A stretch of 64,000 nt of DNA from contig NC_081415.1 in assembly GCF_030272615.1 (NCBI RefSeq), positions 605,995,137-606,059,136 on the forward strand. The letters are read 5' to 3'. Shown piece by piece: positions 12,414 through 24,709 of this stretch (positions are counted from its first letter, which is position 1; each line of letters opens with the position of its first letter). Source of the DNA: Cryptomeria japonica. Taxonomy: Eukaryota > Streptophyta > Pinopsida > Cupressales > Cupressaceae. The position numbers and the translations under genes were made by a program. The notes under the pieces were generated by a model. That model ran no database searches, had not been told where the DNA came from, and worked only from the letters and a program-made list of their open reading frames with translations.

Positions 12414-12845
12414 TGTTAGGGTTTCAAGCAGATCCGAAGCAAATATGAACTAACAATTATATGCAGATTTAAATACAAAAGATAAAGAAATAAAATAGGA
12501 TACAGATAACATAGAGATTTAACGTGGTTCACCCAGAATGGGTTACGTCCACCATACACAGTCGTCCAATCTTTCTTATTATCTAGCAAAAACAGTACAT
12601 CAACCTTACAATGCCTTAAGCATCCCAGCCGCTTATAACATGCGTTTTTAGGGCAACAAAACAAAGTCGGCCTTTTTTTAGGGTTTTATTACAATGTCGT
12701 TTTTCATCAACAAAAATGGCAAAAAAAAATTTCTCGGGGGCTGCCGCCCCCGAACCCCTGCCCGGGGCCTGGCCTGGCCCCGAACCCCAACGAGGATACG
12801 TGTTGAGTGTACAGTACTTTGCTGATCAGTCGCCATATTTCAACA
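12414..12845 (-). repeat. RT-C 5' LTR
   Basis: 432 bp, paired with 7858-8290, and next to the primer site, which fixes the element's orientation. An open frame entering from the RT-E side (13159 down to 12707) runs into this LTR by chance. Confidence 0.95.
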
Positions 12846-12850
12846 TGATG

Positions 12851-14900
12851 TTCTTCTATTGAAGCTTTATTTTTAGGCATAAGCTTGTCTTGTGTTGGCT
12901 TCTCAGCTTCCAATTTGGAAAGATATCTTATAGGATAACCCCTTGTGTGAATGAAACTCAAGCTCCCCTTGCTGCTATCTTCTTTGTCAACGGTGTCTTG
13001 AATCACCACCTTTTCTTGCTTATCATTTTGCTCCATTTCAACCTCTTGAACCTTCTCTACCACATTGTCTTCTATTATTTGCTCATGAATCGGCACCTTG
13101 TTAATACCATTTCCATACTCTTGTTGATCATAACTTGTCATCTTTGTTAGTCCATACATGTCATCCTCAATATTAGCATCAAAGAAAGGGAGATCAACAA
13201 ATAAATCATCCTGAAATTGAGAATTAACTACTATTTCTTTAACAACAGCATGTTGATCCTAATTTGTTTCTTCTAGAGGTGTAAAATTAGTATCTAAATT
13301 TGAAACAAATACTTCCAGATCATCCCAAAATGAGTCCCCTTCATTATTTATAATTTTCTCAAGAAGAGGACTGGATTTTACCTTGTTGCAGCTCTCTTGA
13401 GTGGTCAAAACAGCATTGTTCTAAACTTCTTCCTCCTTTCATGAAGTTGTTATGGCTATAACATGAGCTTCTTTAACTTCATCTTCCACAAAAAGTAGTA
13501 ACTAATCAAACAAAACAATTAGGAGTAGGCAGTTGTTAGGCTTTTCATAATTTAGAACCTATTGTTCCTTATTTGTAACCTCTTCTATTTCTTGTAATAG
13601 ATCTAACCTATCATCTTGAATATCATATGCATGCATATCAATAGGTAATAGGTCTAATTTTTCTTCACTAAGAACCTCCTTTTCTTGATCTTCAACCTAA
13701 ATATCTTGAGGAATCAAGAAATCCATGGGTTCTTCAGGAATAAAGTGTTGAGGCTCTTGAACTTAAAGAGGTTTTCTAAAGCTCTAGAATACAAACATGT
13801 AAGGCTTTTCCTTAATAGGATGATTTTGGATGGCCAAAGCTAGAAGGATTGGCTCTTCTATAGCTTGTTTTCGATTAAAAGGAAAGCTCTTGAAACTTGG
13901 AATTTATAACTTGGGAGATTTAGGAAACTCGCCTTGTTTAAAGCTTGGTATTTTGATCTCAGAAGCCTCCTGCTTAGCAAGCAATAACTTCATCCCCATC
14001 TCCTTTGCAATGATTTTTTGTTCAAGATTATTTTCAAATTGTCTTTCTTCCATTTCATATTGTCGATCCTAGGCCCGGTAAGCCAACTCTTGCTTTACAC
14101 CTTGCTACTCTAGCGTACCTTGCCTATCATAATAGCACTTTTGAGATTCAACATGGTCAATTAGATAAACTTGTGAAGTTTCTTTAAGCGGTTGTTCTTG
14201 GAGAATGATGGCATGAACTTTCTCATATATGGGCTCATCCTGCATGAAACACATGGTGTTAAACAAAGAAATTTCCTTACCAAAGAATGGATTTGGAAAA
14301 ATACCAGCTGGTTTTTCTTCTTGTTTAAGCACAAAATATTGCAATAAATGAGAAGGAATTAATTGTACCTCTAACTTAGTAAGATTCTCATCATATTGCC
14401 TTTTTTGAGCTATCAACTGATTTGCAAACTGCTTACCCTATTCCTCCATCTTTTTTTCATAAAATTGAGCTTGAAGATCTAACTTCTTGCTCATGGAGAT
14501 AGGCTTGATAAGCCCACACATCATGATGTTGATTAAGCTCTTCCTATCTCTTGATCTCGTCCATCTACTCATTGCAATCCTACAATTTACTTTGGATAGA
14601 TAATTGTTCATTGTGAAAGCTCCGCAATGTGCCTTTTACCTCGTTTAACTCTAAAGCATACTAATTTGGATCAAAATGAAATTCTTGAGGCTGATTGTAA
14701 GCATGATTAGGTTGCCATGAGGGATGAGCAGGGATGGGTGGGTGGTAAGCATGATGTGCATGCTAGTTGTCTACTATAATATGACTATTTGGTTTAAAAC
14801 CAGCATTGTGTCTACCTAGGTATTGTTGATAAGAAGGTGTAGGAATAGTATTTTCATAATAGGGTGGTGGGTATGCATATTGTCCATAAAAGATTAACAT
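12851..14900 (-). pseudogene. RT-E gag-like protein, heavily decayed
   Basis: Read on the minus strand, codons run in one phase from about 14480 to the RT-C insertion at 12851, with about twelve in-frame stops, nine of them TAG. The stretch from ATG at 14900 to about 14490 is readable in another phase, so there is one frameshift near 14485. The predicted protein starts with a Tyr/Pro/His/Gln-rich section and continues Gln/Glu/Lys-rich with many charged residues. No zinc knuckle, protease, polymerase or integrase motif is visible. Position just after the primer site fits gag, but no family domain is recognised, so gag is inferred from location and composition. The rest was cut off by RT-C, and only 511 bp of RT-E interior remains beyond it. 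Confidence 0.5.
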
Positions 14901-15100
14901 TTCTACTTATTCAAAGAGCTAGAAATTGGAATAAATGACTTTTTGAAACATACCAGCACTTTGTGTCTTTGAAACCAGAAGATTTGTAACTTGGAGTCAC
15001 CAGGTGTGTGTAGATATTTTGCCTCCAAAGGTTGGAATTTATGATTTTCACACTAAAAATTAGAATTATGTGGAAAATATTTGGATTGAAACAATCCAAA

Positions 15101-15120
15101 GAGTCTCACCTAGCGTGCCA
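15101..15120 (-). other. RT-E primer binding site (tRNA not assigned)
   Basis: Minus strand reads TGGCACGCTAGGTGAGACTC, eight bases from the LTR edge at 15129. It starts with the TGG needed to pair with a tRNA CCA end. I could not match the rest to a tRNA from memory. Confidence 0.6.
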
Positions 15121-15128
15121 AAAAATTT

Positions 15129-15792
15129 TGTCACGAAGGATTGCACCTGTGATTCTAAACTGAAAGCTCAACAATCTTGTGTAACATAGAAACACCTTCG
15201 ATCCTATGGGTTGCTTAAAGTGAAGGTGAATCTCCGAATTATAGGTCGGCTTCCTGTATGATGAATCTCCTATAATTTAACTTTTTGCTAAGAAAAGGGA
15301 TAGAAAGTTTGCATGTACTGAAAACCTATCCTAAATGAGGTGATTGCACCAAAATTGTGTAGTTCTACTTATTGTCCTAAAACTATAACCAATTGCAATA
15401 AAGATCAATATTTATCTCACAAATCAAATAAAATCATGAAATTCATCAGTATTTCATGTGAAGGCTTGAACTTCTCCAATGTTGTATAAAGGAAAAGTGA
15501 TTTTTCACAACATGCAACTGATGGGAAACTAGATGAACACAACCCACAACTTAAATTTACTATAAAATCTTATTAATTCTGCAAAGCATAAATGAGATAG
15601 AGCAAAGGATTCAGAATTAAATCATAATAACTCTATCAAATCATTCATCTGATAATGGAGAAACAAAAATAATTGACAAGGAAAACTGCACTCTCTATTG
15701 AAAACTGAAAAAATAGCTCTATTACAATGCTGAAAATTGATAAAAAGCTGAGCTACAATGCTTTTTTGTTGTATGTGTAAGCAAAAAAGAAA
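15129..15792 (-). mobile_element. RT-E right (5') LTR, inner part
   Basis: On the plus strand it begins TGTCACGAAGG. It continues across the RT-D insertion at 36727-40444, giving an LTR of about 4.4 kb that ends GGTAACA. The last five bases (AGAAA) are one copy of the RT-D target duplication. The matching part of the left LTR lies outside the window. Confidence 0.68.
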
Positions 15793-18622
15793 TGTAGAGC
15801 CCCTCCCCGATCAACCTCCGATTAACTCATTTGACCATGGTTGACCTTACTAATAAATGTTGTAATTCAATAGGATGGGCTATGTTAGACAGATAGATTG
15901 GTGAGAAAAGTAATTGAACCAGGTTACGGAATCATTTCACCTTGAGGTGTACATTTTGATGTGTAATAGATACATAACTCTACATGATTCTAGAATAGGA
16001 TAACTTTGAGATGATGTATGTCATTATTGGTTTTGCAGGACTTTACTATGATGATAGAAATAGGATGCATGTCTTATGTATGGATCAAAATTATGAGGAT
16101 TATGATAATTACTTATGTGGATTTATTTGGATATAAGATATATCGATTTGTTTAAATGTAAATTGTATGCAGAATGTTTCATGTGTATTCTTATTCAGGT
16201 GTTTAATATTATATGAGGTTATTTGGAATTACTAATGTGTAATTGAGATGCGCAAGAAAATTATCCATGTGACCATGGAAACATTATGGAGAACCAAACC
16301 TAGACCTATGTATGTTTGTAAAGCCAGGGGTTGTCTATTTGGAGAGACAACACCCTGTATGTATCGTATTTTATTTGTGAAAGTAAATGTTGCGTGTGTG
16401 TTAAATTAAATTTATTAATTTGTGTAAATCCAACAAGAGACAAATTTCATGTGTAATTTTGTAATGTATTTTATTGTGTCACTTGACACATGTGTTGATT
16501 TATGTCTTAATTTTGGACTTGTCTCTTGGAGGGAGTTGTTCAACTATAGATTTTTCAAACATTTAAATGTGGTTCTAAAATTTCCTTGGGTAGAGAGTCT
16601 TTGGAGTGGTCAACTTAGGTTTGACCCAACAATTAACTTCAGATGGGTTTATAAGGGGTCAAATGGACTCCTAGAGGTAGTTTAAAGGTGTTTCCTAAAT
16701 CCCATAAGGTATACCTATGGGTTAGGAGTATTTTTAAGCACGTGTCTACTCCCATGTGACTGTTTAGTCATCCCAAAAAGTGGGTTTTCTAAGATGTGCG
16801 AAAATTCAAAATTACAAGGTGCCATCTAGGTAAGATAACCTTCCCTTTTGTTGAGAGATCATTTTTTATCTTTTTCTTACTTTTTCCTTTTTCAATTTTA
16901 GAAACCTATGAGAACTCTCACTGAGGTCTTCTTAGGCAAGAATGGGAGATTTTGTGGGTAATCACCCACTCTCCATTTTTGGAGACTAGGCATTTCAGAA
17001 AAGTTGGTTTTTGGATTCGAAATTTGGCTAAGTGTAGAAGGAAGGATTGTGGATTTGGGCTGCTCATCCTCAAACTAGTTCTAGCATACCTTTGGGCAGA
17101 TTGAAGGTTGGTTCATCTCTTTGCTTTTTATGTTGCATGTCTATGTTGGAAAGTTTGGTTGTATGTGAAAATGAGCCTCTTGTATTTTCTTTTGTGAAAA
17201 CTATTATTATGCAATCTATCTTTTATTTTCTTGTATGCATTTTTTGTGTTTTGGGAGTAACCAAGGGCTTCTACTCTTAGGAGAGTAGGATGGTCTTGTG
17301 GGTGGTAGAAGTTTAACAGCCCTCAAGTGAGAGACTCTCTTTATGAGAGTGAACTCAACGAGTGTATTTGTGACCCTTGCTGCATGGCCTGGTTTGTACA
17401 TTTGGGGGTCAAAAGGGGAGAAAGTATGGCATGAATGCCTTGGGGGGAATAAGGAATGTGGGGTTAATGATCTTATGAAATAACTTTGTTTTCCATGAGG
17501 TGGCATTGTGTTCTACCATTCTTGTAGTCTCCTCAGGGTATTTGGTCCACTACCACCCCTGTAAAATCATCACATTTTGTGATGAAGTGTAGCCTTGGTT
17601 GGGAAAGTATTGTTGAGTGTTTTTCCCTTGTTTGTTGTGCTTGCATGTCTGTAACCTATCTAGGGCTTGGTTCTCCAAGCTCGGGGATGGCTTCTAGTAA
17701 GCCTAGGCTGGGAGGTGAGTACTCCATGGTCATAGCCTATGATTTATTTATAGGTTGTTTGGAAGAAAAGAAAAGGACAAGTAGAAGTTGCTGGATTTAT
17801 TTATTTGCAGAAAAAGATTTGAGAATAGAATATTTTATATTTTAAGTTGCAGCAATGTAAAGGGAAACTATATGTTGTATCTATTTTGAAAGGAAATGTA
17901 TCTACTTTATTTAAAGTTCTCATTTGATAGAAATGAGGGACTAGTTTGGGTATCTCCCCTCTTGTAATGTTGACTATATTGTACTTTAAAAATGCCTTAA
18001 ATAAATGCATTATTTCTGCTAAATTATTATTGCATAAATGAAATATTTTTGTTGGGCTTTAGCTATGAAATGTTCTTAAAATATTAATGGTTATATGCAT
18101 GTTACTTTAGAAAGAAAGAAGTTCATTTTACCCCCTTAAGCATTTGGATTATTGGAAAAGAATGAAATAGGAAAGCTTGCATGTTAGTGAAAGAAAAATT
18201 AAGCATCTAGTCCTAACCATTTATTCTCCAATACAAATCATGGTTTAAAGAATTTACATGCATATCTCTAAGGTTAAATTAAAATGATTCTAGATTAATA
18301 TAGTTGATGTGTAAGTTTATTTAATTCTGTCATTTACTTATTTGCAGAAACTAAAATCTAAAGTTAAATGGTCTATCTAATTTAAATAAAAACATATTTA
18401 TATAGTAGTTGTATAAATTTATTGAATTCTATCAATTATTTATTTGCAGGAAATAAATCTAAGGTTATATAGTTTATCTCAGATTTTAGCAACATGGAAT
18501 TTAAAATAAAGAAGAAAAAAAATACATTGATCTAAATCTGAATAATTTAAATTAATCTATCAAAAAGTTAAAAAAAATAATATATACTGCATAGTAAAGT
18601 TAGCTCTAGTTTTCATATGCAT

Positions 18623-18623
<1 letters not shown>

Positions 18624-18718
<95 letters not shown>

Positions 18719-18819
18719 CCGCCCACTATGCGGGGGGGGTGGCGAGCTCCCTGAAACCTAAAGTTTTTTTTTAAAAAAATAAAAATTAATTTCTTTCCTT
18801 TTTTTTTTAATTTAAAAAC

Positions 18820-18852
<33 letters not shown>

Positions 18853-19069
18853 ATATATATATAGATATATACATATACATATATATATATATAGATATAT
18901 ATATACATATATATATATATGTAGATATATATATATACATATATATACATATATATATATATAGTTTTTAAATTTTAAAAAAAAGGAAAGAAATTAATTT
19001 TTTTTATTTTTTTTAAAAACTTTAGGTTTCAGGGAGCTCGCCACCCCCCCCCCCGCATAGTGGGCGGCG
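18624..19069. repeat. Long TA array plus large inverted repeat
   Basis: About 46 TA units (18624-18716) are followed by an arm (18717 to about 18826) that is the reverse complement of 18961-19069. A TA/TG/GATA spacer separates the arms. Landmarks in the arms are GCCCACTATGCGGGGG / CCCCCGCATAGTGGGC and AGCTCCCTGAAACC / GGTTTCAGGGAGCT. The 3' LTR of the same element has only the right-hand arm (about 35050-35150). Confidence 0.88.
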
Positions 19070-19476
19070 ACCCCGCCCCTGTGGGCCGCAACACATAGTT
19101 GGGGAGGCTTCGCCCCCCCTCTGTGGGCGGCGCCCCACAACAACAGCGTTATCGGGCTACGGGTCATGTCCCACAGTGGCGACCAAGGCCGCCTTTGTGG
19201 GTCGTGACCCACAGGCTCGACAGTGGTTGTCCCTACGGGGAGCCCTCCCCATGAAGTTCCCCAAACCCTCCACCACTTCTCCTCCATGGCCGCCGCTCCC
19301 CCTACGTGAAACCTCCGCCCTGCACAAAAAGAAGAAAATAAAACCCTAGCCCGGTTTGGGTTAGGGTAGTATGAAAGAAATAAGAAGAGATTATAAAATG
19401 TAAGGGGCATTTTATAATATATATTTTAGTTATGTTTTTCACGGATATTTTATAATAATGTGAAAACATATTTATT

Positions 19477-19477
<1 letters not shown>

Positions 19478-19515
<38 letters not shown>
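19478..19515. repeat. (TA)n(GA)n microsatellite
   Basis: TA units followed by about eight GA units. The same compound repeat lies in the 3' LTR at about 35544-35586, so it predates insertion of the element. Confidence 0.9.
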
Positions 19516-20650
19516 TTAAAAATATGAATGAATAAGGCAAATTGTAGATTAAATATTTATTAGGTATTTATAATTTATATATGTTTTTAATAAACATATG
19601 GGTATATTTAAAAATGATGTTTAAATTTAAAATACTCATGAAGTTTAATCCTTTAGAAAATTTTATAACAAATTGGGTGAGTTATTTTGGCTATGGGGAA
19701 ATATTTTTAGTCCACCTAAATATAGGTTTTTGTTGAGATTAAACTTTATAAGACAATTTTCATTATGGATTTAATTGACCCTTTAGTTGAAATAGTTTAA
19801 TCACATTTTAATTATTGTTAAAATAAAATTTAGACATTATAAACTAAGTGCTAGGATTAATTTATTTAGTTCCTAAAAGCAATTAATGGTGAATGGAGAT
19901 TAATAATATCCCTTGTCAATTAATTTAGAGATTTTTGTGTAAATGAATTTATTTATTTAGTAAATGGTGAGATAATAATAATTTCTTTGGAAGAGGTTAT
20001 CGGGGTGGAATTATATATATTCGAAATAAGTCCAAGACCTTGTTCTTGTGAGCTCATTTAGCCTAGATGGAATCTTATACCAAATAAAGCAATTAACATT
20101 TTAACATTGGACACTTCAAATTTCAAATGCTCGATTAATTAATATTACTACGTTAAAATCATAATTAATAATTAATTTATAGATGCAAGATTTAATCAAG
20201 TTATAAAGGAACGATGTATTATCACGGATGGAGGAAACTTGTTAGGAGGTAAATAATTATTATTAAATCAAGTAATTATATGCCTATTTAGTAGAATTTG
20301 ATCTAATTAAGAATTATGAATTGCAACTATAATAAAGGGGACATTCGATGTGAATATATTATTGTCCTTATAAACTCATTTTGTTCTGTTTGATTATAGG
20401 AGTTATCGTAATTTGTTATGTTAGGAATATCCTAACTTTGTCGTCTAGGAGTTTCATAGAAACCTAAGGCTTCTAGATAAATTTGTTCTATTCATCGCTC
20501 ACATTAGAAAAACATTTTATTATAATTTAAGGTTCCGCATTGGGCAACCTGTTAAGTTGTCACATCTAATTAAGCATAGGTTGCATGTAATTAAGTGTTC
20601 AAAAAAAATTGTTGTGTGTGTTTTTGCCCAAAAGTTTGGGCATGACATTT

Positions 20651-20664
20651 TGGTATCAGAACCC
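20651..20664 (+). other. RT-D primer binding site, initiator tRNA-Met type
   Basis: TGGTATCAGAACCC begins three bases after the LTR end. The first ten bases match the initiator-Met primer sequence and the next ones deviate from TGGTATCAGAGCC. Confidence 0.8.
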
Positions 20665-23425
20665 TAGGTTCATCCACTGGTGAACATGGGCTACATTTAT
20701 GACTTAGTTGAACTAAACTATGGCTTCGAAGTATAACACCTAGGTGGAAACTTGTGAAATAACAAAGTGAAACATAAATGAAAATTCTTCTAAATCAACA
20801 GATCAACATATATCAATTCAAGGGGTTCCAAGGGTCACTAAAAGCCCTAAAATTTGAAACTAATTAGTCATAATGTTTATGGCATAATAAGACCACAAAG
20901 GCTACAAAAATTTTAAAATTATAAATGTTCTCAGCATTTAATAAACGAAATTTAGATCATTAGTACTTATAAGGTTACCATTCAATTGGAACCTGAACGC
21001 AATTATTGCCCTAATCAAATCAAGTATGAGGAGTTAATTCTACAATAAAATACCTCTGATGGTAACTAAGAGAATATCATCCATCAAGGTATATACTTGA
21101 CTAGGGAAGTCAAGCAAGCTAGTTAGACATAAGATGAAGGCACAATAAACAAGATAACAGAGATAGCGACAACTCAAGTTAATTTTTTTTTTTTGCTATG
21201 CAAAAATTTTGGTGGTTCGAGGACTACGAACGCCATTTGGGACAACAATGAAGAAGAGTTAAGAGGTACTCTTGTGAATATTAGAAAGAATAATTAACCT
21301 ATACTAATGAATAGGTTCCTTAAGCATGTGGTCAAGCTAGGTTGCTTATTAAGAGCATTCATTAGACAATCCTTGTAGCAACGCAAAGAAGCTAGAGTTG
21401 TATAACCCTGAAGATAAGGACTAAAATGATGAATGACAATCTCCTTGATAAGTGGACCCTAGCAATATTATAGATGAATTAACTAAGGAGAAAGGATACA
21501 TGAAATTCTTGGGTTAAAGCACGTAATTGCAATAAACCCTAAGTTCATTCGTAGTTATATATTGGGGAAACAAGCAAAGTAAAGCCACAACTAGTTCCCT
21601 TATGGGAAGACAATCTTGGAGAAATTAGTGGCAAGGAGAGTAGAGATGATTTGGGAATCATACAAAAATCCCTATCGAAGTGCAAGGAGTGTAAGAGTAC
21701 TAGGATCTTATACTCTAGGAATGAGTAACTAATATTAGTTCAAAACCTAAGGAGAAAAATGCAACCCAATCATGGCTAGTCGCTAGTTACAAGACAATAT
21801 GAAACACAATTTAAATACTTGACACAACCGAAGTAGGTTTGTAAATTTATGGCACTCAAGTGTGAAGGTACGTGAAAATATTAGGTATGGATGAAACAAC
21901 ATATAGATGGAAATGGCTTATGGAAAGATAGCATAGCAGTATTATAATATGAAGGTTTTAATGATGATTAGATGGCAGTATAAGATATTTTATGAGAACA
22001 TGGATAAGCAGCCGAATTATGTGGATTGCCAAGGGAGAACTTGGAAATTATGGTAGTCTTAAGGCATTGGTAATTATTGGACACCCCTATGTTATACCAT
22101 AATTGGGTAACAAGATATTATGATGATAAGATGGTTTATGTGGTTTGAAGGAAATTGTAAGTTGTGATATGCCGAGATTGGCTAGTAAGTAAATATAAAT
22201 AAGTAATATGGAAAGAGATAACTTCTTTTTACCAAATTTTAATTAATAGGGTGAGTGTTGGTCACTTCTCGAGTGCACACCCCCTTGATATCATAAGTTG
22301 CATAAGGGAAGTAGGAGGGAATAAGTCAACTCTCCGCGTTGTTTAAAATATGTCATGAAATGTGTGGGAAGGAATTAGTTGTCAAGCATTATTGATTTTA
22401 CTTGACAATCAGTCCACCCCAAATGGTTCTTAACCATAAGTGTTAGTAATTTGGCAACATGCTCCTTATTGACGAAGACGAAAGGATAATTAGAGGTGAA
22501 AATTCAAGGAGCTAGCAAAGGTGATAAGAAAACAAATGACGTCCCTAGTAGAATTATATGATTACATTTCTTTTTAAATCCTAAGTGTTCCTAAGTATAC
22601 AAGTGACAATTTTGTGCTGAACTATCTAACGCATGTGAGTAAGACATGAAACTGTCGATGCATGAGTTACCACGTAATATTGAACCAAGGTTTAGCATAC
22701 CAAGAAAATCAATGGAAGTCCTAGAAGAATGGATGGAGGATGGTGGAGTTAGTGCAATCACATGTTACATATAATTATGGATATTAATAACCCTAAATAG
22801 ATAACGGAGTATGTCGGAAAGGGTGGCTTGTGCTAGCAATCACGTGAAGGTTAAAATGGAACATGATCTATAAAATGATTGTAATAAGATATTTCGTAAA
22901 TAATAAATGAATATAGATAATCTAAGAATATCAAGAGTCTAATAATCACTTCCTAACACACTCAGGACGTGTGATCTTGGGTGATGTGCTACAGTTACTC
23001 CCTATAGCATGGCTAGTATGGTCATCTTATTTCGAGTTTTGATTCGATAGTATTTTTTACTTTCTTTGAATAGTATTTTGCGATCTAGGGGCTAGTACTT
23101 TCTTTTTATTTATTTATTTTTATGATGAAAGGACCACTAAATTTATGTTTCTTTTTATTGGAGCTATGGCACTTGCCATGTTGCTAATTTTAATATCTTT
23201 CAATTGTCGACACTTTTCTTCTTTGATTGGACTTGGTAAAAGTAATTTTTATTTTGATCTTTTAAAGTGTCAAGTGGTCATTTTGATGTTCATATAGCTA
23301 GCCCTAGTGATGTGATTTGTGTAATAGCTATCATGTTCGTTGAACCACTGATAGTGTGTCAAGGGAGAATACTGGAAGGAGTGAAATTAGGCACACAAAA
23401 TAAACAAAGAATGTTATTTCAAAAT
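20665..23425 (+). mobile_element. RT-D interior, left part: no coding sequence seen
   Basis: About 2.8 kb with no open frame of 60 codons on either strand and no gag, protease, polymerase or integrase motif that I can recognise. Composition is A-rich and stop-dense in all frames. Either an ancient non-coding LARD interior or coding sequence decayed past recognition. The former fits better because the flanking LTR pair is still very similar. Confidence 0.6.
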
Positions 23426-23430
23426 AAGGT

Positions 23431-24687
23431 TGTAGCCTCCTAAAATTGTGACACTTGCAATTTCGACTGCATTTCGGTCTTCACGATGGCGACGCAACAT
23501 GCAACCTGAATGGAGACCCTGAAACTTGCTCACGACACTGAAAACTGCATTTTTCAAGCACCCTGGCCTGAACCTCCTTGCACCCTGATGTCCCGGGAGG
23601 TGGGACCAGAGCACCCAGTGCCCTGGTCCTTCAGGACCAAGGCGCCCAGCGCCCTGGTCCCCAGGACCATGGCACCCAGCGCCCTGGTCCCTGGGTCCTA
23701 TTTTGGGCCCGGTCTCCTAAGGGGCTCGGGTCTTTTTGTTTGCAATTTGGAAATTACATTTCCTGGTCGGCCTAAGGTCAGGAAAATCAGTCTATCAGCC
23801 CTAAATGACAAGTATATAAACTACATTTTTCTCTCTCATTTGATAAGAAGAGGAGATGTGTACAAAGCGTGGAAACTATACTCAAGCATTCAAGCATTCA
23901 AGCATTCTTTCAAGCAATTGATCATTTCAAGTCTCCATTCAAGGCTAAGTGTTGCATTCAAGACAAGGATTCAACCATTGAAGAGGAGATCATATACTAC
24001 ATGCTACAACATACAACATACAACATACAACATCTAAACCTTCGCACATAAGGATACAAACATCCTTAGAACAAGGTATTAGTACTTGTTTTACAGTCAT
24101 TTACATTTACAGCTCTTGCTCATTTCTTGGTTAATTCCAAAACCGGGGTTTGACCTAAAGGCAAACCCCCAATCATCTTCGCTTTTTTGTGTGTAGGTTG
24201 CAGGTACACGGCTGAAATTGAAGATCTGGAATCCTTGTGCAGAGATGAACTGATCCCCCTTCGTTTCGCGGATTTTTCAGAGGACCGTGGCGCTGGGTGC
24301 CACCGTCCCGACAACTTTTGCTCAAATTTGCAGGATAGCGCCGTATCGATATTTTACTGCTAATTCCAGGTCTGCAGCTTCATCCTATAACCCGAACTTA
24401 GTTTATAAGTGAATCTTTATGACTTTCTATGCATGCTTAGCTTAATTTCCTTAACAACATTCTTTACAAAAGAGGGTAGCCTTGCTTTCCTAACCCTTGA
24501 AATTCATTTAGCATCCAATCTTGCATTGTGTGGGATTGGATCTTATGAGTTTCAACCCCTCTTTTGAATGTAAAGTCTCTCCCCTAAGTGAAAAACCATC
24601 GAATCCTAGCGAACCTCCCTTCTCTCTCCTCGGAGTTGGAAGAGGGGAGAACAACTAGGGTTCGATCGTGATTTTTTTTGCTTTACA
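23431..24687 (+). repeat. RT-G 5' LTR (1257 bp)
   Basis: Close match to 30028-31267. It carries three copies of a 30-bp GC-rich unit (core CGCCCAGCGCCCTGGTCC) near 23605-23700, where the other LTR has two. It also has short ATTCAAGC and ACAACAT tandem runs near 23882-23915 and 24006-24033. The open frame across it is present in both LTRs but spans the TATA box and is not treated as a gene. Confidence 0.93.
23813..23820 (+). promoter_or_regulatory. Putative RT-G LTR TATA box
   Basis: TATATAAA about 380 bp into the LTR. The same motif is in the 3' LTR at 30380-30387. It would drive the genomic transcript. Confidence 0.6.
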
Positions 24688-24690
24688 TTT

Positions 24691-24709
24691 TGGTGAACCC
24701 GACGTGAAC
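24691..24709 (+). other. RT-G primer binding site (tRNA not assigned)
   Basis: TGGTGAACCCGACGTGAAC lies three bases after the 5' LTR. RT-P has the same sequence with one change at its primer position (54579-54597). Confidence 0.8.

Larger units (their letters stand above)
7858..12845 (-). mobile_element. RT-C: complete but inactive Ty1/copia retrotransposon (Tork/Tnt1-like)
   Basis: A 4988-bp element with LTRs at 7858-8290 and 12414-12845, both TG...CA, and a perfect 5-bp target duplication TGATG at 7853-7857 and 12846-12850. Reading on the minus strand the order is 5' LTR, initiator-Met primer site, one gag-PR-INT-RT-RNase H frame, polypurine tract and 3' LTR, the Ty1/copia order with integrase before reverse transcriptase. 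The frame has six premature stops, so this copy cannot make its own enzymes. It interrupts the RT-E gag-like frame. Placement in the Tork/Tnt1 group rests on the look of the RT and RNase H regions and is less certain than the superfamily. Confidence 0.95.
15793..20647 (+). repeat. RT-D 5' LTR (4855 bp)
   Basis: Collinear with 32183-36721. It is longer because it carries an extra inverted copy of about 110 bp and a longer TA array at 18624-18960. No real gene is present: the open frames, including a minus-strand one at 18994-19410 over the GC island, are chance or repeat-driven. Confidence 0.92.

Noticed and set aside
18994-19330. CpG-island host promoter in the RT-D LTR
   Set aside because: The GC island recurs in every LTR of the family and no host gene follows it.
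18994-19410. 138-codon minus-strand frame in the RT-D 5' LTR
   Set aside because: It spans the GC island and a homopolymer run, and the 3' LTR has only a truncated version. No domain.
23510-24037. 175-codon frame in the RT-G 5' LTR (165 codons in the 3' LTR)
   Set aside because: It runs through the GC tandem units, the TATA box and the probable transcript start. It is kept in both only because LTRs are copies.
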